Assembly (NCBI RefSeq): GCF_001905465.1
Contig: NZ_LISX01000020.1
Span: forward strand, 1-64,000
Origin: Kitasatospora sp. CB01950
Lineage (GTDB): Bacteria > Actinomycetota > Actinomycetes > Streptomycetales > Streptomycetaceae
DNA length: 64,000 bases
Direction of reading: 5' to 3'
In this document: positions 52,232 to 61,106 of the stretch, in pieces
Position numbering within the stretch: the stretch's first letter is position 1
Layout: each line of letters begins with the position of its first letter
Position numbers and translations under genes: made by a program
The notes under the pieces: generated by a model
Databases searched by the model: none
Told to the model about the DNA's origin: nothing
What the model saw: only the letters and a program-made list of their open reading frames with translations

Positions 52232-52985
52232 TGGTGGCGCGCGCGCCTCCTGCGACGGATACACGCACCTGTGGTCGGCGACGCTCCGCCGGGAAGGCAA
52301 GGCGTGGCCCGCGACGGCCCCCACCGCTTCGGTCGTCGCCCAGCTGCTGGACGACCCGCGGCCGGGGCCGGACGATCCCACGCCGGGGGACGGGATGCTC
52401 GCCCACCTGTACGCGGTCGCCGCCGTCGGCGACCTCGGCGGACGGGAGGAGGAGGTCCGCGCCTGCGTCGAGCACCGTGCAGCCGAGCTGCGGGCCCGGA
52501 CCGCCAGCTACCTGGCAGCCGACGCCGACGGCCGGGCCCGGCGGTGAAGCGACGGCACCGGGCTGGGCGAACTCGTCCTCGACCGGGCGGCGTTGGCGTG
52601 CCACGACCTACAGCCTGCCCTCCTGCGGCGCGCACTGCCGCACCTCGCGTCGGACCGGGCCCGCCGGCGGAGCTGCGCCGCCGCAGCGGTCGGGGCGCTG
52701 GGCCGCCGCCCCTCGGCGTCGGGCCGACGCGCGGTGCTGGTGGAGAAGTTGACGGCACTGGCCCGGGCCGCCGAATCGCGGTACGACCTGGCGACGGTCG
52801 TCCTCGCCGGCGGCGACCTCGGCGGGGACACGCGCCCCTGGCTCACCGCGTCGCACTCGGGCGTTCGGGCCTGCGCGACGGGAGAGGTGCGACGGTCGAG
52901 CGCGTTCTTCGAGCCGTTCGGCGACATGGCTCCGCCGCTCCAGCTCCAGTTCCGGCCGTACCCGGACCGGTCCGCCCGACCGTAG
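52232..52985 (+). pseudogene. Decayed HEAT/helical-repeat-like gene with in-frame stop
   Basis: One frame gives THLWSATLRREGKAWPATAP, DPTPGDGMLAHLYAVAAVGD and EEEVRACVEHRAAELRARTA, then hits TGA at 52546-52548. The same frame then continues with GLGELVLDRAALACHDLQPA, PALLRRALPHLASDRARRR and more. No start codon with a ribosome site precedes it. Together these look like one gene with an inactivating stop and missing ends. Confidence 0.5.
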
Positions 52986-53067
52986 CGACACGCCCGGAGC
53001 CGCCGAGCCGTCGGGCGGTCGCGAAACCGATTGGCTGCCGGTGCGGCGGGTGGGACAGGATGGGCCG

Positions 53068-53610
53068 GTGGAGATGCTGCCCAGGGTGATGCCGGAGATC
53101 GCGGCGGAGAATGGATTCCGGCTGCGCCGCTGGGAGTTGACGGACCGGGAGCTGCTGCGGGAGGTCTCCGTCGACCCGTACATTCCGCTGATCACCACCG
53201 TGCCCGCGCCCTACTCGGACGCGGAGGCGGACGCGTTCGTGCGGCGGCAGTGGATGCGCACCGAGATCGGGACGGGCTACCCGTTCGTCATCGAGGCGCC
53301 CGACGGGCGGGCCGTCGGCAACGTCGGGCTGTGGGTCGGCGAACTGCCGCTGCGCGGCTTCGCCACCGCCGGCTACTGGGTGGCGGCCGGCGCGCGGGGC
53401 CGGGGCGTCGCGCTCGCCGGGCTGAACGCCGTCACGGCGTGGGCGCTCGGCGAACTGGCGCTTCCACGCGTCGAGTTGTTCGTGGAGCCGTGGAACGCCG
53501 GCTCGCTGCGCACCGCCGAGAAGGCCGGCTACCGTCGCGAGACGCTGGTGCCCGCATACCAGGAGGTCGCCGGCGAACCGCGCGACATGTGGCGCTTCGC
53601 GCTGCCGTGA
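53068..53610 (+). CDS. GNAT family N-acetyltransferase
   Basis: The 180-residue protein has the RimJ/RimL-like GNAT fold: GFRLRRWELTDRELLREVS near the start, then the acetyl-CoA motif GYWVAAGARGRGVALAGLNA, and EPWNAGSLRTAEKAGYRRE. GTG at 53068 is chosen because AGGA lies 7 bases upstream; an ATG 6 bases later is possible. Substrate unknown. Confidence 0.88.
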   Translation: MEMLPRVMPEIAAENGFRLRRWELTDRELLREVSVDPYIPLITTVPAPYSDAEADAFVRRQWMRTEIGTGYPFVIEAPDGRAVGNVGLWVGELPLRGFATAGYWVAAGARGRGVALAGLNAVTAWALGELALPRVELFVEPWNAGSLRTAEKAGYRRETLVPAYQEVAGEPRDMWRFALP

Positions 53611-53664
53611 CGGCGGGCGGAAAACCGGGTGATCAACGGGAGGGGGGTGTCCTACCATCCGCGC

Positions 53665-54213
53665 ATGACCAGTAATGCCCTGCCCGCCATCACCCTCGCG
53701 CCGATCGACGTGGACGACGCCGAGTTGCTGCACGCCTGGTGGAACGAGCCGTCGGTGGCCTACGAGTGGGGGAACTGGCCGACGCCGCTGTCGGCGATGC
53801 GCGAGCGGATCGAGCGCGACATCGAGGACACCAACCAGGACAACTTCCTCGTCCTGCGGGAGGACGGCACCCCGGTGGGCGCGGTGTTCCTGGGCGATCA
53901 GAGCATGGCCGACGGCACCGCCCGCATCCGGTTCCTCGTCGACCCGGAGCACCGCGGCCGCGGCTACGCGCGGGCCGCCGTCGATGCCGCGGTCGACTTC
54001 GCGTTCGGCGAACTCCCGCTGTACCGCCTGGATGCGGACCCGCACACCACCAACGCCCCGGCGCTCGCCGCGCTCGCCGGGGCCGGCTTCACGCACGAGG
54101 GCGTCAAGCGCTCCGCGTGCATCCACCGGGGGCGGCGGCTCGATCTCGCGGTGCTCTCCCTGCTCCGCCCGGAGTGGGAGGCCATGGAACGGCCGCGCTC
54201 CTGGGACCGCTGA
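53665..54213 (+). CDS. GNAT family N-acetyltransferase
   Basis: The 182-residue protein has the acetyl-CoA motif VDPEHRGRGYARAAVDAAVDF and the C-terminal DADPHTTNAPALAALAGAGF typical of RimJ/RimL-type GNAT enzymes. It lies 54 bases after another GNAT gene on the same strand; the two may form an operon. The ATG at 53665 (MTSNALP) is the conserved-looking start. Confidence 0.9.
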   Translation: MTSNALPAITLAPIDVDDAELLHAWWNEPSVAYEWGNWPTPLSAMRERIERDIEDTNQDNFLVLREDGTPVGAVFLGDQSMADGTARIRFLVDPEHRGRGYARAAVDAAVDFAFGELPLYRLDADPHTTNAPALAALAGAGFTHEGVKRSACIHRGRRLDLAVLSLLRPEWEAMERPRSWDR

Positions 54214-54219
54214 CCCGCC

Positions 54220-55443
54220 TCAGGGCGCGGGCGGCCAGCTGAGGCCGCGGACGAAGTGGGCGCACACGGCCAGCACGGCGAGTCCGGCCGTGATGCCGCC
54301 GAAGGTCATGACCGCGGCGGGCGAGGTGAGGTCCACGACGCCTCCGCCGACCAGCGCGCCGAGCGAGATCGTCGCCTGGAACGAGGCCGTGAACAGCACC
54401 GAAGCCGCCTCGGGCGCGTCCGGCGCCGCCTTGGCGAACCAGGTCTGCGAGGAGACGGGGACGGCGCCGTAGGCGACACCCCAGACGAACAGCAGCGCCA
54501 GCGCGCCGGCCGGCGAGTGGCCCAGGACCGGCAGGAGGAGCGCGGCAGCGCCGAGCAGGGCGGCCGCCGCACCGAAGCCGGCCCGCGGGCGGCGGGCGAT
54601 CAGCGCGCTGCCGAGGAAGTTGCCGAGGACGCCCGCCACTCCGTAGAGCAGCAGGAATGCGGTGATCGCCCTCGGACCCACCCGCGTCACCTGTTCGAGG
54701 AACGGGGTCACGTAGGTGTAGGCCCCGAAGTGGGCCAGTACGACGAGGAAGGTCAGCAGCAGGGCGAAGCGGACGTTCAGCCGGCTGCACAGTCCGCCCA
54801 GCACGCTCAGACGGGTGACCTCGGTCGGCGGCAGCGGCGGCACGGCCAGCAGGAGGAGGACGAACACGCCGAGCGCCAGCGCGCCCATGACGGCGAACGC
54901 CGTCCGCCAGCCCGCCGCACTGCCGATGAACGTTCCGACGGGAACCCCGAGCACGGACCCCAGCGGGACGGCGCAGAAGATCACCGAGACGGCCCGTCCG
55001 ACCGCGTGCACAGGCACCAGCCGCCCGGCGAGACCGGCCCCGATCGACCAGAAGCCGCCGATCGTCACGCCCACCATCGCGCGCGACACCAGCACCAGCC
55101 AGAAGACCGGCGCCACCGCAGCCAGGCCGTTCGCCAGCGCCAGCAGCGCCATGAACGCGCACAGCATCGCCCGGCGGTCGAAGCGCGCGGTGGCCGCGGT
55201 GACCAGCGGCGCCGAGACCGCCGCGAGGACCCCGGGCATCGTCATCATCAGCCCCGCCATCCCGTCGGAGACGGCGAAGTCGGCGCCGACCGTGGTGAGC
55301 AGGCCGATCGGCAGGATCTCGGTCGTGACGATCGAGAAGATCCCCAGCATGACCGCCCACACCGGCAGCCACTGCCGCGCGGGAGATCGGGCCGGGCGGC
55401 GGTCGGCCGCGCCGGGGTGCGAGGCAGTGGTGGTCGAGGTCAT
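54220..55443 (-). CDS. MFS exporter (AraJ/Cmx-like DHA1 family)
   Basis: The 407-residue transporter has 12 helices. Its N-terminal PVWAVMLGIFSIVTTEILPIG motif is characteristic of DHA1 sugar/chloramphenicol-type exporters. Motif A-like FDRRAMLC follows helix 2, and the antiporter motif is in VPLGSVLGVPVGTFIGSAAG. Its stop is 6 bases from the facing GNAT stop. The start ATG at 55443 follows AGGACGG. Confidence 0.92.
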   Translation of the reverse strand: MTSTTTASHPGAADRRPARSPARQWLPVWAVMLGIFSIVTTEILPIGLLTTVGADFAVSDGMAGLMMTMPGVLAAVSAPLVTAATARFDRRAMLCAFMALLALANGLAAVAPVFWLVLVSRAMVGVTIGGFWSIGAGLAGRLVPVHAVGRAVSVIFCAVPLGSVLGVPVGTFIGSAAGWRTAFAVMGALALGVFVLLLLAVPPLPPTEVTRLSVLGGLCSRLNVRFALLLTFLVVLAHFGAYTYVTPFLEQVTRVGPRAITAFLLLYGVAGVLGNFLGSALIARRPRAGFGAAAALLGAAALLLPVLGHSPAGALALLFVWGVAYGAVPVSSQTWFAKAAPDAPEAASVLFTASFQATISLGALVGGGVVDLTSPAAVMTFGGITAGLAVLAVCAHFVRGLSWPPAP

Positions 55444-55581
55444 GAAGTCCGTCCTGTGCCGGGCCTGGTGAGGTCCGGCCAGTTCAGCAGGACCGGTGGA
55501 CGGGGGCTGGCAGCTTTCCGACATCACCGTCACGAGGGGTATGCCGCAACTGCGTTCGATCGGGGCGGAGTTGACGGGCCT

Positions 55582-55779
55582 TCAGCGTGCGCCGTCGTAC
55601 CCGAGGAGCTCCCGCTCGGGTGCCAGCAGCCATTCCCAGACACGGATCTCGACGGCCTGCCGTACCTCGCTGCGCCGACTCACGGTGAGCGCGTGGAGGA
55701 AGTCGCGGCAGTGGAGGAGGACATCGGGGTCGGCCTCGGGCGAGTCGAGGGCCGGGCGGAGGACGTCCCAGTAGGGCAC
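55582..55779 (-). pseudogene. Short helical fragment, probable gene remnant
   Basis: Sixty-five residues (PYWDVLRPALDSPEADPDV, then LLHCRDFLHALTVSRRSEVR) look protein-like with natural codon use. The upstream frame LDDDRFVRALL seems to continue it after a frameshift. No ribosome site is seen. It is likely the remnant of a gene downstream of the GNAT gene. Confidence 0.35.
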
Positions 55780-55809
55780 GGACGAAACGGTCGTCGTCGA
55801 GAGGCAGGG

Positions 55810-56325
55810 TCAGCCGGTGGTCAGGTGCCACCGGATCTCCCCGTCGTGCCACTGGTCGGTGGCGGTGAGGCCGGCGGCGGTGGCGACGGCTGCGGACGCC
55901 CGGTGGTCGGGGTCGATGTGGGCGACGACCGTGTGCACCGGGAGCTGCCGAAGCCAGTCGACGAGGCCGCGGGCCGCCTCGGTGGCGATGCCGCGGCCCT
56001 GCCAGGGGGTGCCCACCACCCAGGAGATCTCGGCGGTGGCCCCGCGGTCGTCGGCGGTGACCGTCGCCTGCACGGTGCCCACCAGGCAGGCGTCGTCGCG
56101 GAGCCGGATCACCCAGTTGCACCAGGACTCGGCGGGGTCGGGGGAGCCGGCCGACCAGCGTTCGTAGCGGGCGCGGAGGGCGTCGGCGGTGTCGGGGGCG
56201 CCGCCGATGAAGGCGTGCAGCGCGGGATCGGACAGCACGGCGGCCATCTCGTCGGCGTGCGAGACCTGCAGGGGCAGCAGGATCAGCCGCTCGGTGGGGA
56301 TGGGCTCGGGTCGGACCGCGGTCAT
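55810..56325 (-). CDS. GNAT family N-acetyltransferase
   Basis: The 171-residue protein has the GNAT fold: TERLILLPLQVSHADEMAAV, then the acetyl-CoA motif GTPWQGRGIATEAARGLVDW and a C-terminal DHRASAAVATAAGLTATD. It is close to RimJ/RimL-type proteins. Substrate unknown. Confidence 0.92.
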   Translation of the reverse strand: MTAVRPEPIPTERLILLPLQVSHADEMAAVLSDPALHAFIGGAPDTADALRARYERWSAGSPDPAESWCNWVIRLRDDACLVGTVQATVTADDRGATAEISWVVGTPWQGRGIATEAARGLVDWLRQLPVHTVVAHIDPDHRASAAVATAAGLTATDQWHDGEIRWHLTTG

Positions 56326-56632
56326 GCTGTCTCCTGGGTCGAGAGGGCGCTGCGCACTCCGCGACCAGCTCGGTTCGGGTGCACGCCACTGTCTCGGACA
56401 GTGCGTCGGCCGTTCAACCGAATTGATCGGGTGCGACGTTCACGACGGCGGACGTGCTCGACCTGGCCGTGCTGCCCCGGACGCCCGACCCGAGGCCGAC
56501 GCCCGGCCCAGTCGCGAGCGCAAACCCTTCCGGCGAACGTCACGGCCGGTCCGAAACCCCTTGGACGGCACGGGGACCGGCTTGCTGCAATGGGAGCCGG
56601 TCGGTCGCTGTCGGAGTCGAAGGGATGCGCCG
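56326..56632. other. Divergent promoter gap between two GNAT genes
   Basis: The 307-base gap lies between divergent starts. A slightly AT-richer stretch at 56410-56440 (TTCAACCGAATTGATCGGG) may hold promoters. No palindromic operator or gene was found. Confidence 0.4.
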
Positions 56633-57121
56633 ATGACCGAGATCAGCCTGCACCTGTCGGTGCGCGGCCTCACCGAGGCGGACCTGCCGTCCTGCGGCTG
56701 GGCGGGCTCCCCCAAGCACGTGCGCGAGCTCCTCCACCAGATCCGCCGCGCCGAGGCGGGCGAGATCGACTACCTGGCGGTGTGCACGCCGGTCGGGCAC
56801 CCGGTGGCGGTCGGCGGCATCGACTACACCGTCAAGCCCGGCGCCGGCACGCTCTGGCAGCTCGGCGTCCATCCGGCCCTGCAGTCCTGCGGGATCGGCA
56901 CCCTGCTGATCCGCTCCGCCGAGCAGCGGATCCGCGTCCGCGGCCTGACCCGCGCCGAACTCGGCGTCGAGGAGAACAACCCGCGCGCCCGCGCCCTCTA
57001 CGAACGCCTGGGCTACCGCGCCTTCGGCTGCGAACTCGACTCCTGGGACGTGGAGGCCGAGGACGGCTCCCTCCAACGGTACGAGACGATGTGCACGCTG
57101 ATGCACAAGGAGCTGACGTGA
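56633..57121 (+). CDS. GNAT family N-acetyltransferase
   Basis: The 162-residue protein has the acetyl-CoA loop in LGVHPALQSCGIGTLLIRSA, then ENNPRARALYERLGYRAFGC. The Gln in place of the usual R/Q-x-x-G-x-G first Arg is acceptable for the family. AAGGG precedes the ATG. Its stop overlaps the GTG of a decayed downstream gene. Confidence 0.9.
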   Translation: MTEISLHLSVRGLTEADLPSCGWAGSPKHVRELLHQIRRAEAGEIDYLAVCTPVGHPVAVGGIDYTVKPGAGTLWQLGVHPALQSCGIGTLLIRSAEQRIRVRGLTRAELGVEENNPRARALYERLGYRAFGCELDSWDVEAEDGSLQRYETMCTLMHKELT

Positions 57122-57320
57122 CACCGGACTTCGCGGCATTCGTCGCCGAGGCGACGGCCGACCCGGTGCCGCCCTGCTGGACGTCTACGCCAACTCGCGC
57201 CACCGCTCGGTCGAGAACCACCGTGACGGCAACCCGCTCGCCGGCCACCTCGACCTGATGAGCGCGTGGGCGGCGTCGACGGCGGCGCGGTGCGGGGGCG
57301 CAGCGCGTGTTGGCCGGGGT
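57118..57320 (+). pseudogene. Frameshifted remnant downstream of a GNAT gene
   Basis: A GTG overlapping the GNAT stop begins TPDFAAFVAEATADPVP. One base-phase later the reading AALLDVYANSRHRSVENH and RDGNPLAGHLDLMSAWAAS continues in natural-looking protein. This looks like a single small gene broken by a frameshift near 57165 and cut off by the next gene. Family unknown. Confidence 0.35.
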
Positions 57321-57369
57321 GGAGGGTGGCGGGGTGCGTACCGTGGGGGCGGTGAGCGAGGTGACGCCG

Positions 57370-58668
57370 ATGTCGGAGCAGGTGCCGGTGGCGGGGGAGC
57401 GGGTGGACGACATCGCGGCGCAGCTGCATGCGCTGGCGGCCGCGCGGGACAGGCTGCAGGGGTTGCTGTCGGCGGTGCTGGCGATCGGCGGCGACCTGGA
57501 CCTGCCGGTGGTGCTGCACCGGATCGTGACGACGGCGATGGAACTGGCCGGGGCGCGGTACGGCGCGCTCGGGATCCTGGCGCCGTCGGGGGACCGGCTG
57601 CAGGAGTTCGTCACGGCGGGGCTGTCGCAGGAGGAACGGGCGGCGCTGGCGGGGATCGACTTTCCGAGCGGGCGCGGGGTGTTGGGGCATCTGATCCGGC
57701 ATCCGGAGCCGCTGCGGGTGGCGGACATCGGCGCGCACCCGTCGTCGGTGGGGTTCCCGCCGGGCCATCCGTCGATGCGGACGCTGCTGGGCGTGGCGAT
57801 CACCGTCCGGGGCGAGATCTACGGCGACCTGTACCTGTCGGAGCGCCGCGACGGGCGGCCGTTCGACCAGGCGGACGAGGAGGTGGTGCGGGCGCTCGCG
57901 GGCGCGGCCGGCATCGCGATCGAGAACGCCCGGCTGTTCGGCTACATGCGGGACAGCGCCGCGCAGTTCCAGCGGCTGCTGCTGCCGACGCTGCCCGACC
58001 TGGCGCCGTTCGAAGGGGCCGCCGTGTATCGGACCGCCGCCGAGCCGGCGGGCGTCGGCGGCGACTGGTACGACGCCGTCATCCTCCCGGACCGGGCGTG
58101 CGCCGCCGTCATCGGCGACGTGGTCGGCCACGATCTGCACGCGGCGGCCGCGATGGCGCAGGCTCGGAACATGCTGCGCGCGCTGCTGTACGACCGTCGC
58201 AGCCCGCCCAGTTCGGTGCTGACCCAACTCGACCGCACCGTGGAGGACATCACCGACCTGCCGGTCACCACCGCGTGCCTGGCCCGGATCGAGCCCGCCG
58301 CCGGCCCGGGCTGGACGATGCACTGGAGCACCGCCGGGCACCCGCCGCCGCTGGTCCTCGGCCCGGACGGGCGGACCTGGTACCTGGAGGGCGAGCCCGG
58401 CATCCCGATCGGCGTCGACCCCGCCGTGCCCCGGCCCGACCACACCGATCCGCTGCCGAGCGGCGCCACCGTGGTGTTCTTCACCGACGGCCTGGTCGAA
58501 CGCCCCGACCGGGACATCGACGACGGCCTCGACGCGCTCGCCCGGCTCACCGCCGCGCACGCCGACCGGCCGCTCGACGAACTGGTGCGCATCCTCGCCG
58601 ACCGGCACCCCGGCGACGGCCACGACGACATGGCGGTGCTGGCCATCCGGACACCGAGCCGTAGCTGA
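57370..58668 (+). CDS. GAF domain + SpoIIE-type PP2C phosphatase
   Basis: The 432-residue cytoplasmic phosphatase has a GAF sensor domain (about residues 40-185, from LVLHRIVTTAMELAGARYGA-like sequence to AGIAIENARLF). The SpoIIE/PP2C domain (about 210-430) has GGDWYDAV, IGDVVGHDL, STAGHPPPLVL, FTDGLVERPDR and GHDDMAVL, so the metal-binding Asp residues are present. It would dephosphorylate an anti-anti-sigma (STAS) protein in response to a signal. GAGG lies 8 bases before the ATG at 57370; GTG at 57352 is an alternative. Confidence 0.93.
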   Translation: MSEQVPVAGERVDDIAAQLHALAAARDRLQGLLSAVLAIGGDLDLPVVLHRIVTTAMELAGARYGALGILAPSGDRLQEFVTAGLSQEERAALAGIDFPSGRGVLGHLIRHPEPLRVADIGAHPSSVGFPPGHPSMRTLLGVAITVRGEIYGDLYLSERRDGRPFDQADEEVVRALAGAAGIAIENARLFGYMRDSAAQFQRLLLPTLPDLAPFEGAAVYRTAAEPAGVGGDWYDAVILPDRACAAVIGDVVGHDLHAAAAMAQARNMLRALLYDRRSPPSSVLTQLDRTVEDITDLPVTTACLARIEPAAGPGWTMHWSTAGHPPPLVLGPDGRTWYLEGEPGIPIGVDPAVPRPDHTDPLPSGATVVFFTDGLVERPDRDIDDGLDALARLTAAHADRPLDELVRILADRHPGDGHDDMAVLAIRTPSRS

Positions 58669-58756
58669 CCCGCACCCCGCGCTGCCGGACGGGCGGTGGG
58701 CGACGGGCGACGGGCGGTGCCGGACGCGCGGTGGGGCGCGGGTAGCGTGCGTCGGT

Positions 58757-59434
58757 ATGCAGAAGGAACTTGTGGAGCAGGCGCTCCGGGCCGAGGCCGA
58801 GGCGCTCGGGGCAGCGATCGCCGGCCTGCCGGACGGGGAGTGGGCGCGGGCCACCCGGTGCGAGCCGTGGACGGCGGTGGAACTGCTGTCGCACGTGCGG
58901 GTCGCGGTCGGACGGGTGGAGGCGATGCTGGCCGCGCCCGAACCCGAGCGGGCCGAGGTCGACGCCGTCGGGTACTACCGTCCCGACGAGCGGTTCGACG
59001 CCGCCGCCAACAGCGCACGGATCGCGCTCGCCAGGGACACGGCCGGCGAAGGCGCCGATCCCGTCGGCGAGTTCGGGCGGACCTGGCGGGAGGTCGCGGC
59101 CCGGTTCGGGGCGGAGGCCGGGACGCGGGTGGTGCGCACCCGGCACGGCGACCCCATGCTGCTCACCGAGTTCATGATCACCCGGGTGGTGGAGCTCGCC
59201 GTGCACGCGCTCGACCTGGCCGATGCGCTCGGTCGGCCGGCCTGGCTGACGGACCAGGCCTCCGACGTGCTGGAAGCCCTGCTGCTGACGGAGGCCGACG
59301 GTGCGTCGGTGCGGGCGGCGCTCGGCTGGGACCGGGCGACGCTGCTGCGCAAGGCGACCGGGCGGGCCGAACTGGACGAGGCCGAGCAGACCGAGGTGAA
59401 GCGCGCCGGGATCACCTGGCTGACGCTCGGCTGA
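58757..59434 (+). CDS. DinB-like/maleylpyruvate isomerase N-terminal family protein
   Basis: The 225-residue helical-bundle protein has WARATRCEPWTAVELLSHVR near residue 35 with the first metal histidine, and ITRVVELAVHALDLADAL near residue 145 with the second. This is the layout of mycothiol-dependent maleylpyruvate isomerase-like proteins in actinobacteria. A mycothiol-linked role is inferred from the family. Confidence 0.88.
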   Translation: MQKELVEQALRAEAEALGAAIAGLPDGEWARATRCEPWTAVELLSHVRVAVGRVEAMLAAPEPERAEVDAVGYYRPDERFDAAANSARIALARDTAGEGADPVGEFGRTWREVAARFGAEAGTRVVRTRHGDPMLLTEFMITRVVELAVHALDLADALGRPAWLTDQASDVLEALLLTEADGASVRAALGWDRATLLRKATGRAELDEAEQTEVKRAGITWLTLG

Positions 59435-59450
59435 GATGCGGGAGGCACAG

Positions 59451-59485
59451 CCTCCCGGGGCGGGTGTCGACGCCGCCCCGGGAGG
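59451..59485. terminator. Bidirectional terminator
   Basis: Perfect arms CCTCCCGGGGCG and CGCCCCGGGAGG around an 11-base loop sit between convergent genes. Confidence 0.8.
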
Positions 59486-59493
59486 CCGTGACG

Positions 59494-60138
59494 TTACGCC
59501 CCGAGGGGCTCCGAGTGCGGCCACCGGGCGAGGGCCGGCACTTCGGCGGCGGAGACGGACGGCGGCGTGGCGGGACGGTGGAGGGTGAACTCGAAGCCCC
59601 GGTGCGCCTTGGTGCCCAGGCCCGGCGGCAGCAGCACCAGGCCGTGGGCGAGCATCCGCCGCACCCGGGGCCGGCTGAGGCCGAGCCCGAGCATCAGCAG
59701 CCGCTCCACCCGGACCGGCGCGGGCAGGTCGAAGACGACCCGTATCCGCAGCGGCGCGACGGAGTCGAGCGCGTACAGCGGCGTGCGGACGTCCAACTCC
59801 CAGGTGCCGTCCCAGTCCAGGCGGTAGTTGTTCCTGGCGGCGAGCGAGGCGCTGATGGTCAGTTCCCGCACCGCGGCCGGGTCGTTGTTCTCGTACGACA
59901 CCAGGCGGGACGGCTCCAGCGTGGAGACGTGCACGCGTTCGTGGACGGGCACCTTCGAGGTGCGGTCGCAGTTGACACAGCTCAACAGCAGCCACACGTC
60001 GAGGAGTTTGCCACTCGCGTTGACCCGGATCTTCCCCGAAGGGCGGTGCCGGGTGCCGGGGCAGTCCGGGCACGGACGGACGACGGCGGGCAGGGCGGAC
60101 TGGCGCACGGCCCACAGGGCCTTGCGATCGGTATGCAT
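59494..60138 (-). CDS. DUF1062 domain protein
   Basis: The 214-residue protein matches DUF1062: RPCPDCPGTRHRPSGKIRVN and LLSCVNCDRTSKVPVHERV form a four-Cys, probably zinc-binding, N-terminal part. SYENNDPAAVREL and a C-terminal RNA-binding-like turn (LSRPRVRRMLAHGLVLLP) follow. Its function is unknown. A nucleic-acid role is possible from the zinc ribbon and S4-like end. Confidence 0.9.
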   Translation of the reverse strand: MHTDRKALWAVRQSALPAVVRPCPDCPGTRHRPSGKIRVNASGKLLDVWLLLSCVNCDRTSKVPVHERVHVSTLEPSRLVSYENNDPAAVRELTISASLAARNNYRLDWDGTWELDVRTPLYALDSVAPLRIRVVFDLPAPVRVERLLMLGLGLSRPRVRRMLAHGLVLLPPGLGTKAHRGFEFTLHRPATPPSVSAAEVPALARWPHSEPLGA

Positions 60139-60413
60139 GAAGGTCGATTTGCTTTCAGGACTCGGCAGGGGCGCTCAGCGGCCGGCGCGCAGGCCGGACC
60201 GGGCCCCCGCGGTTCGGCGGGTGCACACGAGGGCGCGAATCATCGCCCCGGGGCCCGGCAGAGGGCGGCGAGGGCGGTCGCGCGACAGAGCTGCTGATAC
60301 TGCGTGGCATCCACTAAAAGTCCATGCGGCGATGGTGATCGATGCTCCGGACGACGGCAACTCAATTTCCGTGGCGGGGAAGGCCGTTCGAGCCCGCGCA
60401 ATATGCTGAGCGG
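60139..60413. other. Divergent gap between DUF1062 and HAD genes
   Basis: The 275-base gap is less GC-rich toward the HAD gene and probably holds both promoters. No clear operator was seen. Confidence 0.4.
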
Positions 60414-61073
60414 ATGATCGCATCGAGCAGCCCGGTCGAGCTGGTGATCTTCGACTGCGACGGCGTCCTGGTGGACAGCGAGCGGATCGCGGTACGCGTG
60501 CAGCGGGAGGTCGGCGCCCGACTCGGATGGCCGCTCAGCGAGGCCGAGGTCGTCCGGCACTTCATCGGGCGGTCGCACGCCGCCGGCTGGCAGGTGGTCG
60601 CCGAACGGCTGGGCGCGGAGGCCGCCGCCGAGTGGGAGCAGCGGTTCGAGCAGCGCCACCGGGAGCTCGTCGACGCGGAACTGGCCCCGGTGGACGGCAT
60701 CGTGGAGGCACTGGCCGGGCTCGGACTGCAGTCCTGCGTGGCCTCCAGCGGCAGCCACGCCAAGATGCGGCACACGCTCGGCCGGACCGGCCTGTACGAG
60801 CACTTCGAGGGACGGATCCACAGCGCGAGCGAGGTCGCCCGGGGGAAGCCCGCGCCCGACCTGTTCCTGCACGCCGCACAGCGGATGGGCTACCCGCCCG
60901 AGGCGTGCGCCGTCGTGGAGGACAGCGGGCCCGGCACCCGGGCCGCGCGGGCCGCGGGCATGCGGTGCTTCGGCTACACCGGCGGGCCGACCGGGGTGGA
61001 GGCGCTCGCCGGGGACGGTACTGTCCTGTTCTCCGACATGCGGGAGTTGCCCGCGCTGGTGCACGGAATATGA
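60414..61073 (+). CDS. HAD family phosphatase (beta-phosphoglucomutase/Gph-like)
   Basis: The 219-residue protein has motif I FDCDGVLVDSE (Asp nucleophile near residue 14), a helical cap, motif II ASSGS, motif III lysine in ARGKPAPDLFL, and motif IV VVEDSGPGTRAA. It probably dephosphorylates a sugar phosphate or similar metabolite. Confidence 0.93.
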   Translation: MIASSSPVELVIFDCDGVLVDSERIAVRVQREVGARLGWPLSEAEVVRHFIGRSHAAGWQVVAERLGAEAAAEWEQRFEQRHRELVDAELAPVDGIVEALAGLGLQSCVASSGSHAKMRHTLGRTGLYEHFEGRIHSASEVARGKPAPDLFLHAAQRMGYPPEACAVVEDSGPGTRAARAAGMRCFGYTGGPTGVEALAGDGTVLFSDMRELPALVHGI

Positions 61074-61106
61074 CGGACCGTCAATTCCGAGGAAGGTGAT
61101 CACTCG

